A stretch of 64,000 nt of DNA from Microbacterium immunditiarum (GCF_013409785.1 NZ_JACCBV010000001.1:2976001-3040000), one strand, 5' to 3'. Positions 1-8,884 are shown, counted from the first letter of the stretch. Translations and numbers: made by a program. Notes: generated from the letters alone by a model not told the origin.

Positions 1-266
1 TGCACACCCGCGAGGCCGAGGCCCTGGATGAAGCGGTTGTACGTGATGCCGTTCTGACGCGCGGCGGCGTTGATGCGCTGGATCCACAGACGACGGAAGT
101 CGCCCTTGCGCTTGCGGCGGTCGCGGTACGCGTAGACGAGCGAGTGTGTGACCTGCTCCTTCGCCTTGCGGTACAGGCGCGAACGCTGACCCCGGTAACC
201 CGAGGCGCGCTCGAGGATGACGCGACGCTTCTTGTGGGCGTTGACAGCCCGCTTGACTCTAGCCAT
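1..266 (-). CDS. rplT: 50S ribosomal protein L20, 5' part (cut by window edge)
   Basis: L20 binds 23S rRNA early in assembly of the large ribosomal subunit. The visible part is the N-terminal 88 residues, starting [15 protein letters not shown] and reaching the conserved [12 protein letters not shown] segment. The stretch is very rich in Arg and Lys, as expected for this family. L20 usually has about 120-130 residues, so the missing C-terminus lies to the left of the window. It follows rpmI by 31 bases on the same strand, the standard infC-rpmI-rplT operon. Identification is secure from sequence and context. Confidence 0.97.
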   Translation of the reverse strand, partial: MARVKRAVNAHKKRRVILERASGYRGQRSRLYRKAKEQVTHSLVYAYRDRRKRKGDFRRLWIQRINAAARQNGITYNRFIQGLGLAGV

Positions 267-297
267 TTCGTTTCGTTCCTATTCGTGCGTCGGCGCG

Positions 298-492
298 TCA
301 GCGGCCGAGAAGCTTCTTCGCGACCTTCGCGTCGCCCTTGGCGAGGACCTGGTCCTGCGAGAGGCGGCGGGTGCGGCGGGTGGGCTTGCCCTCGAAGTTG
401 TGGCGAAGGTTCGCCTGCTGCTTCATGAGTTTTCCGCTGCCGGTGACCTTGAAGCGCTTCTTGGCGCCGGAGTGGGTCTTCTGCTTCGGCAT
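298..492 (-). CDS. rpmI: 50S ribosomal protein L35
   Basis: Small basic protein of the large ribosomal subunit, complete at 64 residues, the normal size. It begins [20 protein letters not shown], the family signature, and continues with a second basic block ([11 protein letters not shown]). It lies between infC (98 bases upstream) and rplT (31 bases downstream) and is almost certainly cotranscribed with both. No unusual feature is seen. Confidence 0.98.
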   Translation of the reverse strand: MPKQKTHSGAKKRFKVTGSGKLMKQQANLRHNFEGKPTRRTRRLSQDQVLAKGDAKVAKKLLGR

Positions 493-590
493 CTTCGTTC
501 CTTATCGATTTCGCCCCGAGGGGCTTCGTGTGGCATCCCGCATCGCGGGAGTCAAATCCCGCGTGTGTGCGGGAGATCGTGGGGAGGCTG

Positions 591-1217
591 CTAGCTCTCG
601 CCGGCCGCCTCGGTCTCGGCGGGCGCATCGCCGGCGCCGGTGCGGGCCGAACGGGCCGCCTCGCGGTTCGCCGCGCGCTGCGCGTTCTGCTCCGCCTTCG
701 CCTCGGACTTGTTCTTGTGCGGGGCGATCACCATCACCATGTTGCGGCCGTCGATGGTCGGGTTGGACTCGACCGTGCCGAACTCGGCCACGTCTTCGGC
801 GAACTTGCGCAGCAGGCGCACACCCTGCTCGGGACGCGACTGCTCGCGACCGCGGAACAGGATCATCGCCTTGACCTTGTCGCCGGCCTTCAGGAAGCCC
901 TCGGCGCGCTTGAGCTTCGTGATGTAGTCGTGCGCTTCGATCTTCAGACGGAAGCGGACCTCCTTGAGGACCGTGTTCGCCTGGTTGCGACGCGCTTCCT
1001 TTGCCTTCTGCGCGGCCTCGTACTTGTACTTGCCGTAGTCCATGATCTTGACCACGGGAGGCCTCGAGTTCGGGGCGACCTCGACCAGGTCGAGATCCGC
1101 CTCCTGAGCCAGACGCTGCGCAACCTCGATGCGGACGATGCCGACCTGCTCGCCGTTGGGTCCGACGAGTCGGACCTCGGGCACACGGATGCGCTCGTTG
1201 GTGCGGGGATCGCTGAT
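591..1217 (-). CDS. infC: Translation initiation factor IF-3, with ATC start codon
   Basis: IF-3 binds the 30S subunit, prevents premature 50S joining and proofreads the initiator tRNA-start codon pair. With the start chosen here the protein has 208 residues: the IF3 N-terminal domain begins [20 protein letters not shown], followed by a linker and the C-terminal domain, then a low-complexity Ala/Glu-rich tail. The nearest in-frame GTG, at 1184, would delete the conserved PRTNERIR start of the domain. The codon at 1215-1217 is ATC, and AGAGGAG lies six bases upstream of it. Non-standard start codons on infC are known elsewhere (ATT in E. coli) and let IF-3 repress its own translation. The codon and ribosome site are seen; the autoregulation is inferred. 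Confidence 0.93.
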   Translation of the reverse strand: MSDPRTNERIRVPEVRLVGPNGEQVGIVRIEVAQRLAQEADLDLVEVAPNSRPPVVKIMDYGKYKYEAAQKAKEARRNQANTVLKEVRFRLKIEAHDYITKLKRAEGFLKAGDKVKAMILFRGREQSRPEQGVRLLRKFAEDVAEFGTVESNPTIDGRNMVMVIAPHKNKSEAKAEQNAQRAANREAARSARTGAGDAPAETEAAGES

Positions 1218-1226
1218 GCGGAACTC

Positions 1227-1278
1227 CTCTTCGTGCGGATGGATGGCACCGCGACACGGGTGTGTCGCGGGCGAAGAG
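1227..1278 (-). promoter_or_regulatory. Structured infC leader that may mask the ribosome site
   Basis: On the minus strand a perfect 9-bp hairpin (arms 1249-1257 and 1262-1270, CCGCGACAC/GTGTCGCGG, 4-base loop) is enclosed by a 7-bp pairing of 1272-1278 with 1227-1233. The second of these contains the GAAGAG part of the infC Shine-Dalgarno sequence. The fold would partly sequester the ribosome site in front of the ATC start. The pairings are visible in the sequence; the regulatory role is inference. Confidence 0.5.
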
Positions 1279-1477
1279 TCTCACTCCACCCGGCGAGGCG
1301 CCGAAGCACCTGCTTGCTGCACCCTGATCCCAGATCGGGACTACCCCGTACGCCGTGCGGACGGGGCGGAGCGCGTGACCCGGTAGCCTGGAGCGGCAAG
1401 CGCGGGTGGGATGTGATCCTCTTTCGTTCCGGAGCAGATCACTCCGGAGCCCGCCAAAGTCTACCAGAGAGTGGCAC

Positions 1478-1897
1478 GTGAGCACGATTCCGGATACCGG
1501 CGACAGCGCCCGACCGACCGAACAGAGCACCGACGCCGAGCGGCTCTCGCGCTGGGAGGAGCAGGAGCGGGTCGCGGCATCCGCCACCCGCGACATCGCG
1601 GACGTGCCGGCCGTCGAGGTCATCACGACGACAGCCGTGCACCTCATGAGCGCGGCCGCCGTGAAGGTCGGCCTCGCCGACGACCCCGCGTCGCAGCTCG
1701 ACCTCGACGAGGCCCGCAAGCTCATCAACGCCCTCGCGGGCCTCATCACCGCCGGCGCGCCCGAGATCAGCGACATGCACGCGCGTTCGCTGCGCGACGG
1801 GCTCCGGTCGCTCCAGCTCGCGTTCCGCGAGGCATCCGTCATCCCCGACCCGATCGGCAAGGGCCCCGGCGAGAAGTGGACCGGCCCCGTCACCTAG
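1478..1897 (+). CDS. DUF1844 family protein
   Basis: Soluble 139-residue protein of unknown function. The DUF1844 core covers roughly residues 45-110 and includes [18 protein letters not shown] and [15 protein letters not shown]. The first 40 residues are polar and probably disordered. I chose the GTG at 1478, preceded by AGAGAG, because an upstream ATG at 1406 would add 24 residues that match nothing in the family. It is divergent from infC, a common neighbour in actinobacteria. Its stop overlaps the stop of the convergent PLP-decarboxylase gene by 8 bases. Confidence 0.88.
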   Translation: MSTIPDTGDSARPTEQSTDAERLSRWEEQERVAASATRDIADVPAVEVITTTAVHLMSAAAVKVGLADDPASQLDLDEARKLINALAGLITAGAPEISDMHARSLRDGLRSLQLAFREASVIPDPIGKGPGEKWTGPVT

Positions 1898-3281
1898 CCG
1901 TGACGGCCGCGAGGCCCCGCCCGACGGCGTCGACCGTGCGCCGCACGGCCTCCGCGTCGGTGGCGAAGTTGCTCACGGCGAACCGCACGACCGTGCGTCC
2001 GCGCCACGTCGACGACGACGCCCAGATCGTCCCCTCCGCGCGCAGCCACTCCCCCAGTGCGGCGGTCGTCTCGTCGTCGCGTGCGGCGAGGCACACTTGC
2101 GTGAAGACGACGTCGTTGAGGACCTCGAGGCCCGGGATCGCCCGGAATCCGTCCGCGAGGGCGGATGCCGCATCCGCCAGCCCTTCGACGAGCCGGCGCA
2201 CGCCGCTGCGCCCGAGCGACCGCAGTGCCGCCCACACCGTGACGCCGCGCGCGCGGCGGGAGAGCTCAGGGGTGCGGTCGTAGGGGTCGGAGATGCTCGC
2301 CACCGCCGGGAGGTACGCGGCGTGCGCGCCGAGCGCCGCCGTCATCGCGGCCTCGTCGCGCACGATCGCGACACCGCAGTCGTACGGCACGTTGAGCGTC
2401 TTGTGCGCGTCCGTCGCCCACGAGTCCGCCCCCGCGAGTCCGCGCACGAGGTGGGCGAAGCGCGGGCTGGCCGCGGCCCACAGCCCGAACGCGCCGTCGA
2501 CGTGCACCCACGCCCCGGCGGCGTGCGCGACCTCGATCGCACGGACGAAGTCGTCGAACGCGCCGGAGTGCACGTCGCCCGCCTGCAGCGCGACGATGGT
2601 CGCGGCATCCGGATCCTCCGCGAGCGCCCGCTCGAGCCCGTCGAGGTCGATGCGCCCCTGGTCGTCGGCGCCCACGGTCTGAGGCGGACCGAGGCCCGCG
2701 AGGCGCCCGGCGAGCACCATCGAGGTGTGCACCTGGTCGCCCGCGAGGAACCGCACGCGCGGCGCCGCCTGCAGTCCGCCCGTCGCGATGTCGAAGCCCT
2801 TCGCGCGCAGCACCGCGTCGCGCGCCGCGATGACGCACGAGAAGTTCGCCATCGTGCCGCCCGTGACGAAGCCGACACCACTCTCGGCGGGTAGCCCGAG
2901 CAGCTCGAGGAGCCACGACGCGGCGACCTCCTCGACGGCCGCGACGGCAGGTGTCGTCTGGCGCGAGCCGTTGTTCTGGTCCCACGCCGACACCAGCCAG
3001 TCCGCCCCGAGTGCCGCGGGATACGCGCCGCCGATCACGAAGCCGAAGAACCGCGGCGAGCCCATCGCCATGAGTCCGTCGCCGGCCGCGGCCGCGAGCT
3101 CGTCGACGACTTCCCGCGCGGGAAGACCTTCGGCGGGCAGGTCCCGCCCGAGCCTCTCCTGCACGCCGTCGACGTCGATCTCGGGGCGCACCGGCCGCTC
3201 CGCCACCGATCCGAGCCACTCCAGCGCGTGACGGTGCGCGGCCTCGAGCGCGTCGCGGCGCTCGTCGTGGATGTCCCCCAT
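1890..3281 (-). CDS. PLP-dependent decarboxylase (group II amino-acid decarboxylase family)
   Basis: Cytosolic pyridoxal-phosphate enzyme related to aromatic-L-amino-acid and glutamate decarboxylases, 463 residues, a normal length. Landmarks: the stacking His in DQVHTSM (about 185), the cofactor Asp in HVDGAFG (262), and the Schiff-base Lys in TDAHKTLNVPYDCG (294). The substrate cannot be read from sequence; many actinobacterial members of this branch are annotated only as aspartate aminotransferase family proteins. ATG at 3281 is preceded by GGAGGG. The gene stands alone between DUF1844 and the his cluster, and its 3' end overlaps DUF1844 by 8 bases. Confidence 0.88.
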   Translation of the reverse strand: MGDIHDERRDALEAAHRHALEWLGSVAERPVRPEIDVDGVQERLGRDLPAEGLPAREVVDELAAAAGDGLMAMGSPRFFGFVIGGAYPAALGADWLVSAWDQNNGSRQTTPAVAAVEEVAASWLLELLGLPAESGVGFVTGGTMANFSCVIAARDAVLRAKGFDIATGGLQAAPRVRFLAGDQVHTSMVLAGRLAGLGPPQTVGADDQGRIDLDGLERALAEDPDAATIVALQAGDVHSGAFDDFVRAIEVAHAAGAWVHVDGAFGLWAAASPRFAHLVRGLAGADSWATDAHKTLNVPYDCGVAIVRDEAAMTAALGAHAAYLPAVASISDPYDRTPELSRRARGVTVWAALRSLGRSGVRRLVEGLADAASALADGFRAIPGLEVLNDVVFTQVCLAARDDETTAALGEWLRAEGTIWASSSTWRGRTVVRFAVSNFATDAEAVRRTVDAVGRGLAAVTAR

Positions 3282-3350
3282 GCTGCCCTCCGGTCCCCGA
3301 TCCTTCGCCCCGCCCGGGCCGACCGCAAGAGGCCGCTTCGGGACGAGTGG

Positions 3351-4241
3351 TCAGGAGGAGCGGACGAGCTTGACCGTGAGCGAGTCGACGAGCACCGCGA
3401 TGCGGTCGTCAGCGGCCCAGCGCTTCGCGAGGCGCTGCAGGACGGCGTCGAGCTCTTCCTGCGTGAGCCCGGCCATGAGGTGCAGGCGCACGATGAGCTC
3501 CTGTCCGCGCAGGCGTCCGGTCGGGTCGCCGGGCTGCACCGACAGATCGATCACCGCGAGCTCGCCCGCGATGCTCGCCTGGAGCGCTGTGTACACCTCG
3601 GGCGAGGTGAACGCCGGCTCCCACGGCTGTCCCTGCGCGATCGCCCACACCGCGGGGCGGCGGATGACGAACTCGGTCTCGGAGCCGGGATCGATCACGA
3701 CGAGGTCGGTGTCGTCGGCGGATGCCGCGAGGGCGACACGCACGCCGTCGGCGGGCACGGGGCGCGCCGACGCGTCCCACCGCGACATCGTCCCGACCGA
3801 CGTGAACACGGGGAGCACACGGCGCCCGTCAGGGGCTGCGACCGTCACGATCGACAGCTCCTGCGTCTTGTCGACGGTCAGCCCGGTGGGCCCGACGCCC
3901 TCGTCGCCCTTCTCGGCGATGAGCGGGATCAGCAGCCGCGCGCTGCGGAACGCGTCGACGATCGCGACCTGGTCGCCCGACCCTTCGCGAAAGGCCACGA
4001 GCGCCGCGAGCAGCGCGGGATCGGCGGAGCCGTCGTCCCCTGAGTGCGGGTTGGGCTGGAAGCTGCGACCCTGCCAGGGAACCCCGGCCGAGTCGGCGGC
4101 GCTGCCGTGCGGGTCCTGGCCTCCGTGGGCGTGGTCGCCCGCGTGGCGGTGGTCGCCGCCGTGGCGGTGGTCGCCGCCGTGGCGGTGGTCGCCGCCGCGG
4201 GGGTCGTCGCCGTCGTGGGCGTGATCAGCCGCCGGCGACAT
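3351..4241 (-). CDS. SseB-family protein with histidine-rich N-terminal repeats
   Basis: 296 residues. Residues from about 75 on match the SseB N-terminal-domain family found downstream of hisA in many actinobacteria, function unknown; recognisable parts are [21 protein letters not shown] and [15 protein letters not shown]. Before this lies a strikingly His/Gly/Asp-rich segment with three exact GGDHRH units plus degenerate ones, which could bind divalent metal. ATG at 4241 is the natural start because the histidine-rich region follows at once; the reading frame is open further upstream inside hisA, but that is antisense noise. The gene starts 17 bases inside the end of hisA, so translation is probably coupled. 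Confidence 0.85.
   Translation of the reverse strand: MSPAADHAHDGDDPRGGDHRHGGDHRHGGDHRHAGDHAHGGQDPHGSAADSAGVPWQGRSFQPNPHSGDDGSADPALLAALVAFREGSGDQVAIVDAFRSARLLIPLIAEKGDEGVGPTGLTVDKTQELSIVTVAAPDGRRVLPVFTSVGTMSRWDASARPVPADGVRVALAASADDTDLVVIDPGSETEFVIRRPAVWAIAQGQPWEPAFTSPEVYTALQASIAGELAVIDLSVQPGDPTGRLRGQELIVRLHLMAGLTQEELDAVLQRLAKRWAADDRIAVLVDSLTVKLVRSS
4125..4214 (-). repeat. 18-bp tandem repeat encoding GGDHRH units
   Basis: Three perfect 18-bp copies (4143-4160, 4161-4178, 4179-4196) are flanked on both sides by degenerate copies. Each perfect copy encodes Gly-Gly-Asp-His-Arg-His in the sseB-like gene. Exact DNA identity between units suggests recent slippage, so copy number may vary between strains. 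Confidence 0.9.
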
Positions 4242-4971
4242 CCAGCGCCTCGGTGAGGGTGAAGGCGCCCGTGTACAGGGCCTTCCCGACGATAGCGCCC
4301 TCGACGCCGAGCGGCACGAGCTCGCGCAGGGCCGCGATGTCGTCGAGGCTCGAGACCCCGCCCGACGCGACGATGGGCTTGGGGGTGCGCGAGGTGATCT
4401 CGCGCAGGAGGTCGAGGTTCGGTCCGCGCAGCGTGCCGTCCTTCGTGACATCCGTCACGACATAGCGGCTGCAGCCGGCCTCCTCGAGACGCTTGAGCAC
4501 GGTCCACAGATCGCCGCCCTCGCGCGTCCAGCCGCGCGCTGCGAGCGTCGTGCCCCGCACGTCGAGGCCGACCGCGACGACGTCGCCGTAGCGGCTGATG
4601 ACGTCGGCCGCCCACTCGGGGTTCTCCAGGGCGGCGGTTCCGAGGTTGATGCGCGCGGCGCCGATCTCGAGCGCGGTCTCGAGCGAGCGGTCGTCACGGA
4701 TGCCGCCCGAGAGCTCGACCTGCACGCCCTTGACCTGGCGGATGACTTTGCGCAGGACGCTCGAGTTGCTGCCGCGGCCGAACGCCGCGTCGAGGTCGAC
4801 GAGGTGGATCCACTTCGCACCCTGGCGAGCCCACTGCTCGGCGGCGTCGACGGGGTCGCCGAAGCTCGACTCGGTGCCGGCCTCCCCTTGCGTCAGTCGC
4901 ACCGCCTTGCCGTCGGCGACGTCGACGGCGGGAAGCAGGATCAGTTCGGGCGTTGACGCGAAATCGTTCAT
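4225..4971 (-). CDS. hisA: Phosphoribosyl isomerase A (bifunctional HisA/TrpF type)
   Basis: (beta/alpha)8-barrel enzyme converting ProFAR to PRFAR in histidine synthesis. In actinobacteria this protein, PriA, usually also does the TrpF step of tryptophan synthesis. 248 residues. Catalytic and phosphate-binding segments are visible: [42 protein letters not shown] and [10 protein letters not shown]. The spacing of these motifs matches PriA of mycobacteria; dual activity is inferred. ATG at 4971 has GAGGAG only two bases upstream, an unusually tight spacing. It follows hisH closely and its end overlaps the SseB-like gene. Confidence 0.95.
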   Translation of the reverse strand: MNDFASTPELILLPAVDVADGKAVRLTQGEAGTESSFGDPVDAAEQWARQGAKWIHLVDLDAAFGRGSNSSVLRKVIRQVKGVQVELSGGIRDDRSLETALEIGAARINLGTAALENPEWAADVISRYGDVVAVGLDVRGTTLAARGWTREGGDLWTVLKRLEEAGCSRYVVTDVTKDGTLRGPNLDLLREITSRTPKPIVASGGVSSLDDIAALRELVPLGVEGAIVGKALYTGAFTLTEALDVAGG

Positions 4972-5035
4972 GGCTCCTCGTGCGGGCGACGGGTGCGGGG
5001 CGAGCGCGAAAGGGCTGCCCCCGGTGGGCACGAGG

Positions 5036-5689
5036 TCAAAGGCTACGCCCGCCCAGCCCGCCGATCCAATTGGAGAGGAGACGGATGCCTGCTGCCCCCG
5101 ACTTCTCGGGGTGGAACTGCGTCGCCGACAGCGGCCCGTTCTCGACCGCGGCGAGGAACGGCTGCCGCCCGTACGAGCACCACGTGAGGATGGGCTGCGG
5201 GAAGGGCGCCTGCGGCTCCATCGACCAGTGCTGTGCGCCGAAGGAGTGGACGAAGTAGAACCGCTCGTTCTCGATGCCGCGGAACAGCCGCGTGCCCTCG
5301 CCGGCCTCGACCGTGTCCCAGCCCATGTGCGGAAGCACCGGTGCGTCGAGCTCGGTCACGGCGCCCGGCCACTCGCCCATGCCCTCGGTGTCGGCGCCGC
5401 GCTCGACGCCGTGCTCGAACAGCACTTGCATGCCGACGCAGATGCCGAGCACGGGACGCCCGCCCGCGAGGCGACGGCCGATGAGCTCATCGCCGCGCTG
5501 CGCGCGGAGCGCGTCCATCACCGCGCGGAACGCACCGACGCCGGGCACGACGAGCCCGTCGGCGTCGAGGATGACGCCGCGGTCGGACGTCAGCCGGGCA
5601 TCCGCCCCCGCCGCCTGCAATGCCTTCACGGCGGAGTGGACATTGCCCGAGCCGTAATCGAGGACCGCGACCAGGGGTCGGTCGGTCAC
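5036..5689 (-). CDS. hisH: Imidazole glycerol phosphate synthase, glutamine amidotransferase subunit
   Basis: Class I glutaminase subunit that feeds ammonia to HisF in histidine synthesis. 217 residues. The nucleophile Cys84 is in GICVGMQ, and the His/Glu pair is in QFHPEKS near residue 193; VVPGVGAF forms the oxyanion strand. The start is GTG at 5687-5689, overlapping the TGA of hisB (GTGA), so the two are translationally coupled. hisF is not in this window; hisA follows 64 bases downstream. Confidence 0.96.
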   Translation of the reverse strand: MTDRPLVAVLDYGSGNVHSAVKALQAAGADARLTSDRGVILDADGLVVPGVGAFRAVMDALRAQRGDELIGRRLAGGRPVLGICVGMQVLFEHGVERGADTEGMGEWPGAVTELDAPVLPHMGWDTVEAGEGTRLFRGIENERFYFVHSFGAQHWSMEPQAPFPQPILTWCSYGRQPFLAAVENGPLSATQFHPEKSGAAGIRLLSNWIGGLGGRSL

Positions 5690-6297
5690 AGCGCGCCCTT
5701 CGTGCTCGGAATACCCTCCACGCTCGGGTCGAGCGCCTTGGCCTGGCGGAATGCCCGCGCGAACGCCTTGAACTCGGCTTCGGCGATGTGGTGCGGGTCG
5801 CGCCCGCCGAGCACCGTCACATGGACGGTGAGTGCCGCGTTGAACGCGATCGCCTCGAACGCGTGACGCACGAGCGAGCCCGTGAAGTGGCCGCCGATGA
5901 GGTGGAGCTCGAAGCCCGCCGGCTCGCCGGCGTGGACGAGGTACGGGCGGCCGCTGATGTCGACCACGGCCTGCGCGAGAGCCTCGTCGAGCGGCACGAG
6001 AGCGTCGCCGTACCGGGCGATCCCGGACTTGTCGCCGAGCGCCTGCCGGATCGCCTGGCCGAGCACGATCGATACGTCCTCGACGGTGTGGTGCACGTCG
6101 ATCTCGGTGTCGCCCGAGGCGCGCACGGTGAGGTCGGTGAGCGAGTGCTTGGCGAACGCCGTCAGCATGTGGTCGAAGAACGGGACGGTCGTGTCGATGC
6201 GGCTGCGGCCGGTGCCGTCGAGGTCGAGCTCGAGCTCGACGGTCGATTCGCTCGTCGCGCGACGCAGCGAGGCGGTGCGGTTTGCTGCGCCGGTCAT
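5686..6297 (-). CDS. hisB: Imidazoleglycerol-phosphate dehydratase
   Basis: Mn-dependent dehydratase of histidine synthesis, 203 residues, monofunctional (no histidinol-phosphatase domain as in E. coli HisB). Metal-binding histidine motifs are visible: [17 protein letters not shown], and the second-half repeat [15 protein letters not shown] with [13 protein letters not shown]. The ATG at 6297 overlaps the hisC stop (ATGA). A longer open frame exists upstream but is antisense noise inside hisC. Confidence 0.97.
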   Translation of the reverse strand: MTGAANRTASLRRATSESTVELELDLDGTGRSRIDTTVPFFDHMLTAFAKHSLTDLTVRASGDTEIDVHHTVEDVSIVLGQAIRQALGDKSGIARYGDALVPLDEALAQAVVDISGRPYLVHAGEPAGFELHLIGGHFTGSLVRHAFEAIAFNAALTVHVTVLGGRDPHHIAEAEFKAFARAFRQAKALDPSVEGIPSTKGAL

Positions 6298-7379
6298 GAG
6301 GCCGATCCTACCGAGGCCAGGGCATCGAGGAACGCGGTCGTCTCGTCTTCGGTGCCCGCCGTCACGCGCAGGTGGTGCGGGATTCCGACGTCGCGCACGA
6401 GGATGCCGCGCTCGTACAGCGCGTGCCATGTCGCTGCGCTGTCTTCGACCCCGTTGAAGAGGACGAAGTTGGTCCACGACTCGTACGGGCGATAGCCGAG
6501 CGCCTCGACGGTCGCCGAGATGCGGTCGCGCTGCGCGACGATCTCGTCGACCATGCGGAGCATCGTCGGGGCGTGGTGGAGCGCCGCCGTCGCGGCCGCC
6601 TGGGTGAGGGCGCTCAGGTGATACGGAAGGCGTACGAGGCGGAGCGCGTCGATGAACGCGGGATCGGCGGCGAGATAGCCGACGCGGGCGCCCGCGAACG
6701 CGAACGCCTTGCTCATCGTGCGCGAGACGACGAGCCGCTCTCGACCCGGCAGCAGAGTGAGCGCGGACCGCTCGTCGTGCGGCGCGAATTCCTGGTACGC
6801 CTCGTCGACGATGACGATGCCGTCTGTCGCGTCGTAGACCGCCTCGACCACGTCGAGCGGAAGGGGCGTGCCCGTGGGGTTGTTCGGGGCGCACAGGAAG
6901 ACGACATCGGGCGCCGCGGCCTCGACCTGTGACGCGGCGTCGGCGGGGTCGAGGGTGAAGTCGTGGCCACGCGTGCCCGCCGTCCAGGTGGCGCCGGTGC
7001 CGCGCGTGATGATCGGGTACATCGAGTACGTCGGGGCGAAGCTGAAGGCCGTGCGCCCCGGACCGCCGAACGCCTGCAGGATGTGCTGCAGCACCTCGTT
7101 CGAGCCGTTGGCGGCCCAGATCTGATCGCGTGTGAGGCCGTGCCCGAGGTAGTCGGCGAACGCCTCGCGAAGCGGCGTGAACTCGCGGTCGGGGTACCGG
7201 TTGACATCGCGCAGCGCACGGGCGACCGAGTCGAGGATGTCGTCGGCGACCTCTTGCGGGACGGGGTGCGTGTTCTCGTTGACGTTCAGCGCCACCGGAA
7301 GCGGCGCCTGCGGCGCGCCGTACGGCTTCTGGCCGCGGAGGTCGTCACGTAGAGGGAGGTCATCGAGGCTGGCGCTCAC
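6294..7379 (-). CDS. hisC: Histidinol-phosphate aminotransferase
   Basis: PLP aminotransferase of histidine synthesis, 361 residues with the GTG start at 7377-7379. Key segments: [10 protein letters not shown], the cofactor Asp in [10 protein letters not shown], and the Schiff-base Lys in [21 protein letters not shown] at 7388, three codons earlier, is possible, but it overlaps a -10-like TACGAT (7387-7392) that ends seven bases before the GTG, which fits a leaderless GTG start. It is the first his gene visible, followed by overlapping hisB and hisH. hisD, often adjacent, is absent here. Confidence 0.94.
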   Translation of the reverse strand: MSASLDDLPLRDDLRGQKPYGAPQAPLPVALNVNENTHPVPQEVADDILDSVARALRDVNRYPDREFTPLREAFADYLGHGLTRDQIWAANGSNEVLQHILQAFGGPGRTAFSFAPTYSMYPIITRGTGATWTAGTRGHDFTLDPADAASQVEAAAPDVVFLCAPNNPTGTPLPLDVVEAVYDATDGIVIVDEAYQEFAPHDERSALTLLPGRERLVVSRTMSKAFAFAGARVGYLAADPAFIDALRLVRLPYHLSALTQAAATAALHHAPTMLRMVDEIVAQRDRISATVEALGYRPYESWTNFVLFNGVEDSAATWHALYERGILVRDVGIPHHLRVTAGTEDETTAFLDALASVGSAS

Positions 7380-7386
7380 CCGTCCC

Positions 7387-7392
7387 ATCGTA
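7387..7392 (-). promoter_or_regulatory. -10 element for a leaderless hisC transcript
   Basis: TACGAT on the minus strand ends seven bases before the GTG start at 7379. No convincing -35 is present. If used, the mRNA would begin at or next to the start codon. Confidence 0.4.
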
Positions 7393-7403
7393 GAGCGCGC
7401 GCG

Positions 7404-7763
7404 TCAAGGCGCCGTCGCGTACTGAGCCGGGATGGCCAGTTCCTGCCCCGCGGAGATGACCACGCCGTCGAGCGCGTTCAGCCGCACGATCGCGTCGACG
7501 ACGTCGCGCGGGTCGGCGCTGGGCGCGATCTCCAGGGCGATCGCCCACAGCGTGTCGCCCGGCTCGACCGTGACTGTCGCGAACCCGCCGGCAGGCACCC
7601 CTTCGTCGCGCGACGCGAGCGCGGAGCCCCCGCCGATGATCGCGAATGCGAGGGCGATGACCGCGGGCAGCGCGGCGAGCGTCGCGAGGACCCGGCGACC
7701 GCGCACTGTGAGGCGCAGGCGCGTGACAGGAGCTGCGGGTGCGGGAACGGTGATCGCGCTCAT
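7404..7763 (-). CDS. LysM membrane protein, probable SOS cell-division inhibitor (YneA/DivS/ChiZ type)
   Basis: 119 residues: a short basic N-terminus, one transmembrane segment (about 29-50) and an extracellular LysM domain (about 65-115; VTVEPGDTLWAIALEIAP and ISAGQELAIP) that should bind peptidoglycan. Small LysM membrane proteins divergent from lexA in other Gram-positives (YneA in Bacillus, DivS in Corynebacterium, Rv2719c in mycobacteria) delay division during DNA damage. The position next to lexA and a LexA operator over its promoter support the same role, which remains inferred. The ATG at 7763 has AGGAGG just upstream. Its leader contains a perfect 15-bp inverted repeat. Confidence 0.85.
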   Translation of the reverse strand: MSAITVPAPAAPVTRLRLTVRGRRVLATLAALPAVIALAFAIIGGGSALASRDEGVPAGGFATVTVEPGDTLWAIALEIAPSADPRDVVDAIVRLNALDGVVISAGQELAIPAQYATAP

Positions 7764-7784
7764 GGGTCCTCCTGTGCGGTGGGA

Positions 7785-7832
7785 AGAGATTCGCATCCGA
7801 CACTCGGCCGGGAGGGCCGGATGCGAATCTCT
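7785..7832 (-). repeat. Perfect 15-bp inverted repeat in the LysM gene leader
   Basis: Arms 7785-7799 and 7818-7832 (AGAGATTCGCATCCG and its exact complement) flank an 18-base spacer. It lies between the LysM promoter and its ribosome site, so the mRNA would carry a very stable hairpin about 20 bases before the start codon. No U-tract follows. It could be a regulatory stem or a binding site for a dimeric protein; function unknown. Confidence 0.85.
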
Positions 7833-7836
7833 GTAC

Positions 7837-7851
7837 CGAACGTATCTTCGA
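7837..7851. promoter_or_regulatory. LexA operator (SOS box)
   Basis: CGAACGTATCTTCGA matches the actinobacterial LexA site CGAAC-N4-GTTCG with one mismatch. It overlaps the -10 region of the LysM promoter and is about 190 bases from the lexA start. The recA operator at 26647-26661 differs from it at a single position. Confidence 0.85.
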
Positions 7852-7867
7852 TGCTGTAGTGTGTCAA
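7839..7867 (-). promoter_or_regulatory. Promoter of the LysM gene
   Basis: On the minus strand a perfect -35 TTGACA (7862-7867) is followed after 17 bases by -10 TACGTT (7839-7844). The LexA box covers the -10, so LexA binding should block RNA polymerase directly. Confidence 0.8.
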
Positions 7868-8037
7868 GTGCGGTGTCGAGGCCGGATCGTTCGAAAGACG
7901 ACACGCCCGCCACGTGTCCGGCGAACACGTCGCAACCGGATACGGTTTCGACAAGAGCACCCCACCACAGGGCTCCGACATTCGAATACCGCTGCACCCC
8001 GCGATGCAGGCCGAGCGCGTGAGACAGGAGCACGAAG

Positions 8038-8721
8038 ATGACCGACGCGACCACCGGGCGCGAGAAGCCCCAGACGCGCCGCCGCAAGAGCCTGAGCGAG
8101 AAGCAGCTCGCGATCCTCGAGGTGATCCAGCGATCGATCGCCCGCCACGGCTACCCGCCGAGCATGCGCGAGATCGGCGACGCCGTGGGGCTGAAGTCGC
8201 TTTCGAGCGTGACCCACCAGCTCAACCAGCTCGAGCTGAGCGGCTACCTGCGGCGCGACGCCGGCAAGACCCGCGCGCTCGAAGTGCTCATCGATCTGCC
8301 CGGCACCGCCGCCGAGAACCCGGCGGACACAGCTCCCCCGGTCGGCGACGCGGCGCTCGTGCCTCTCGTCGGCCGCATCGCCGCGGGCGTGCCCATCACC
8401 GCCGATCAGCAGATCGAAGAGATCTTCCCCCTCCCCCGCCAGCTCGTCGGCAAGGGCGATCTGTTCATGCTCAAGGTCAGCGGCGACTCGATGCTCGACG
8501 CCGCGATCTGCGACGGCGACTGGGTGGTCGTCCGCTCGCAGAACACCGCTGAGAACGGAGACATCGTCGCCGCCATGCTCGACGGCGAGGCCACCGTCAA
8601 GACCTTCCGCCGCCGCGACGGCCACACGTGGCTGCTCCCCCGGAACTCCGCGTTCGAACCCATCCTCGGCGACGAGGCCGTCGTGCTCGGCAAGGTCGTC
8701 GCGGTGCTGCGAGCCGTCTGA
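8038..8721 (+). CDS. lexA: LexA repressor
   Basis: SOS repressor that self-cleaves when RecA is activated on single-stranded DNA. 227 residues: winged-helix DNA-binding domain (about 18-85, with [20 protein letters not shown]), then a peptidase S24 domain. The cleavage bond Ala116-Gly117 is in RIAAGVPI, the catalytic Ser151 in [10 protein letters not shown] and Lys188 in EATVKTF. AGGAG lies eight bases before the ATG. It is divergent from the LysM gene; the only strong LexA box in the shared region is nearer the LysM gene, so autoregulation may act at a distance or through a weaker site. Confidence 0.97.
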   Translation: MTDATTGREKPQTRRRKSLSEKQLAILEVIQRSIARHGYPPSMREIGDAVGLKSLSSVTHQLNQLELSGYLRRDAGKTRALEVLIDLPGTAAENPADTAPPVGDAALVPLVGRIAAGVPITADQQIEEIFPLPRQLVGKGDLFMLKVSGDSMLDAAICDGDWVVVRSQNTAENGDIVAAMLDGEATVKTFRRRDGHTWLLPRNSAFEPILGDEAVVLGKVVAVLRAV

Positions 8722-8884
8722 CCTACGGAGGCGATCCCCTCACCCTCTCGGGGTGTCACGCGTGCGGCACCGCGCGGCGGCCGCTAGTGTGAGCCTCGTC
8801 GGCCGCGCCCACGCACAGGCGCGGTCCGCCGGGCGGGGTTCTCGCGTCCGACACGGCGCGGGCAGCCGAGAGGTGGGTGGGACC

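Noticed and set aside
493..590. L20-type autoregulatory leader
   Set aside because: No pseudoknot or L20-like mimic could be seen between infC and rpmI.
7764..8037. Second LexA box near lexA (GGCGAACACGTCGCAACC region, and TCGTTCGAAAGA)
   Set aside because: Only half-site similarity; too many mismatches to call.
8739..8753. Terminator after lexA (CACCC/GGGTG)
   Set aside because: Only five base pairs and no T-run; too weak to annotate.
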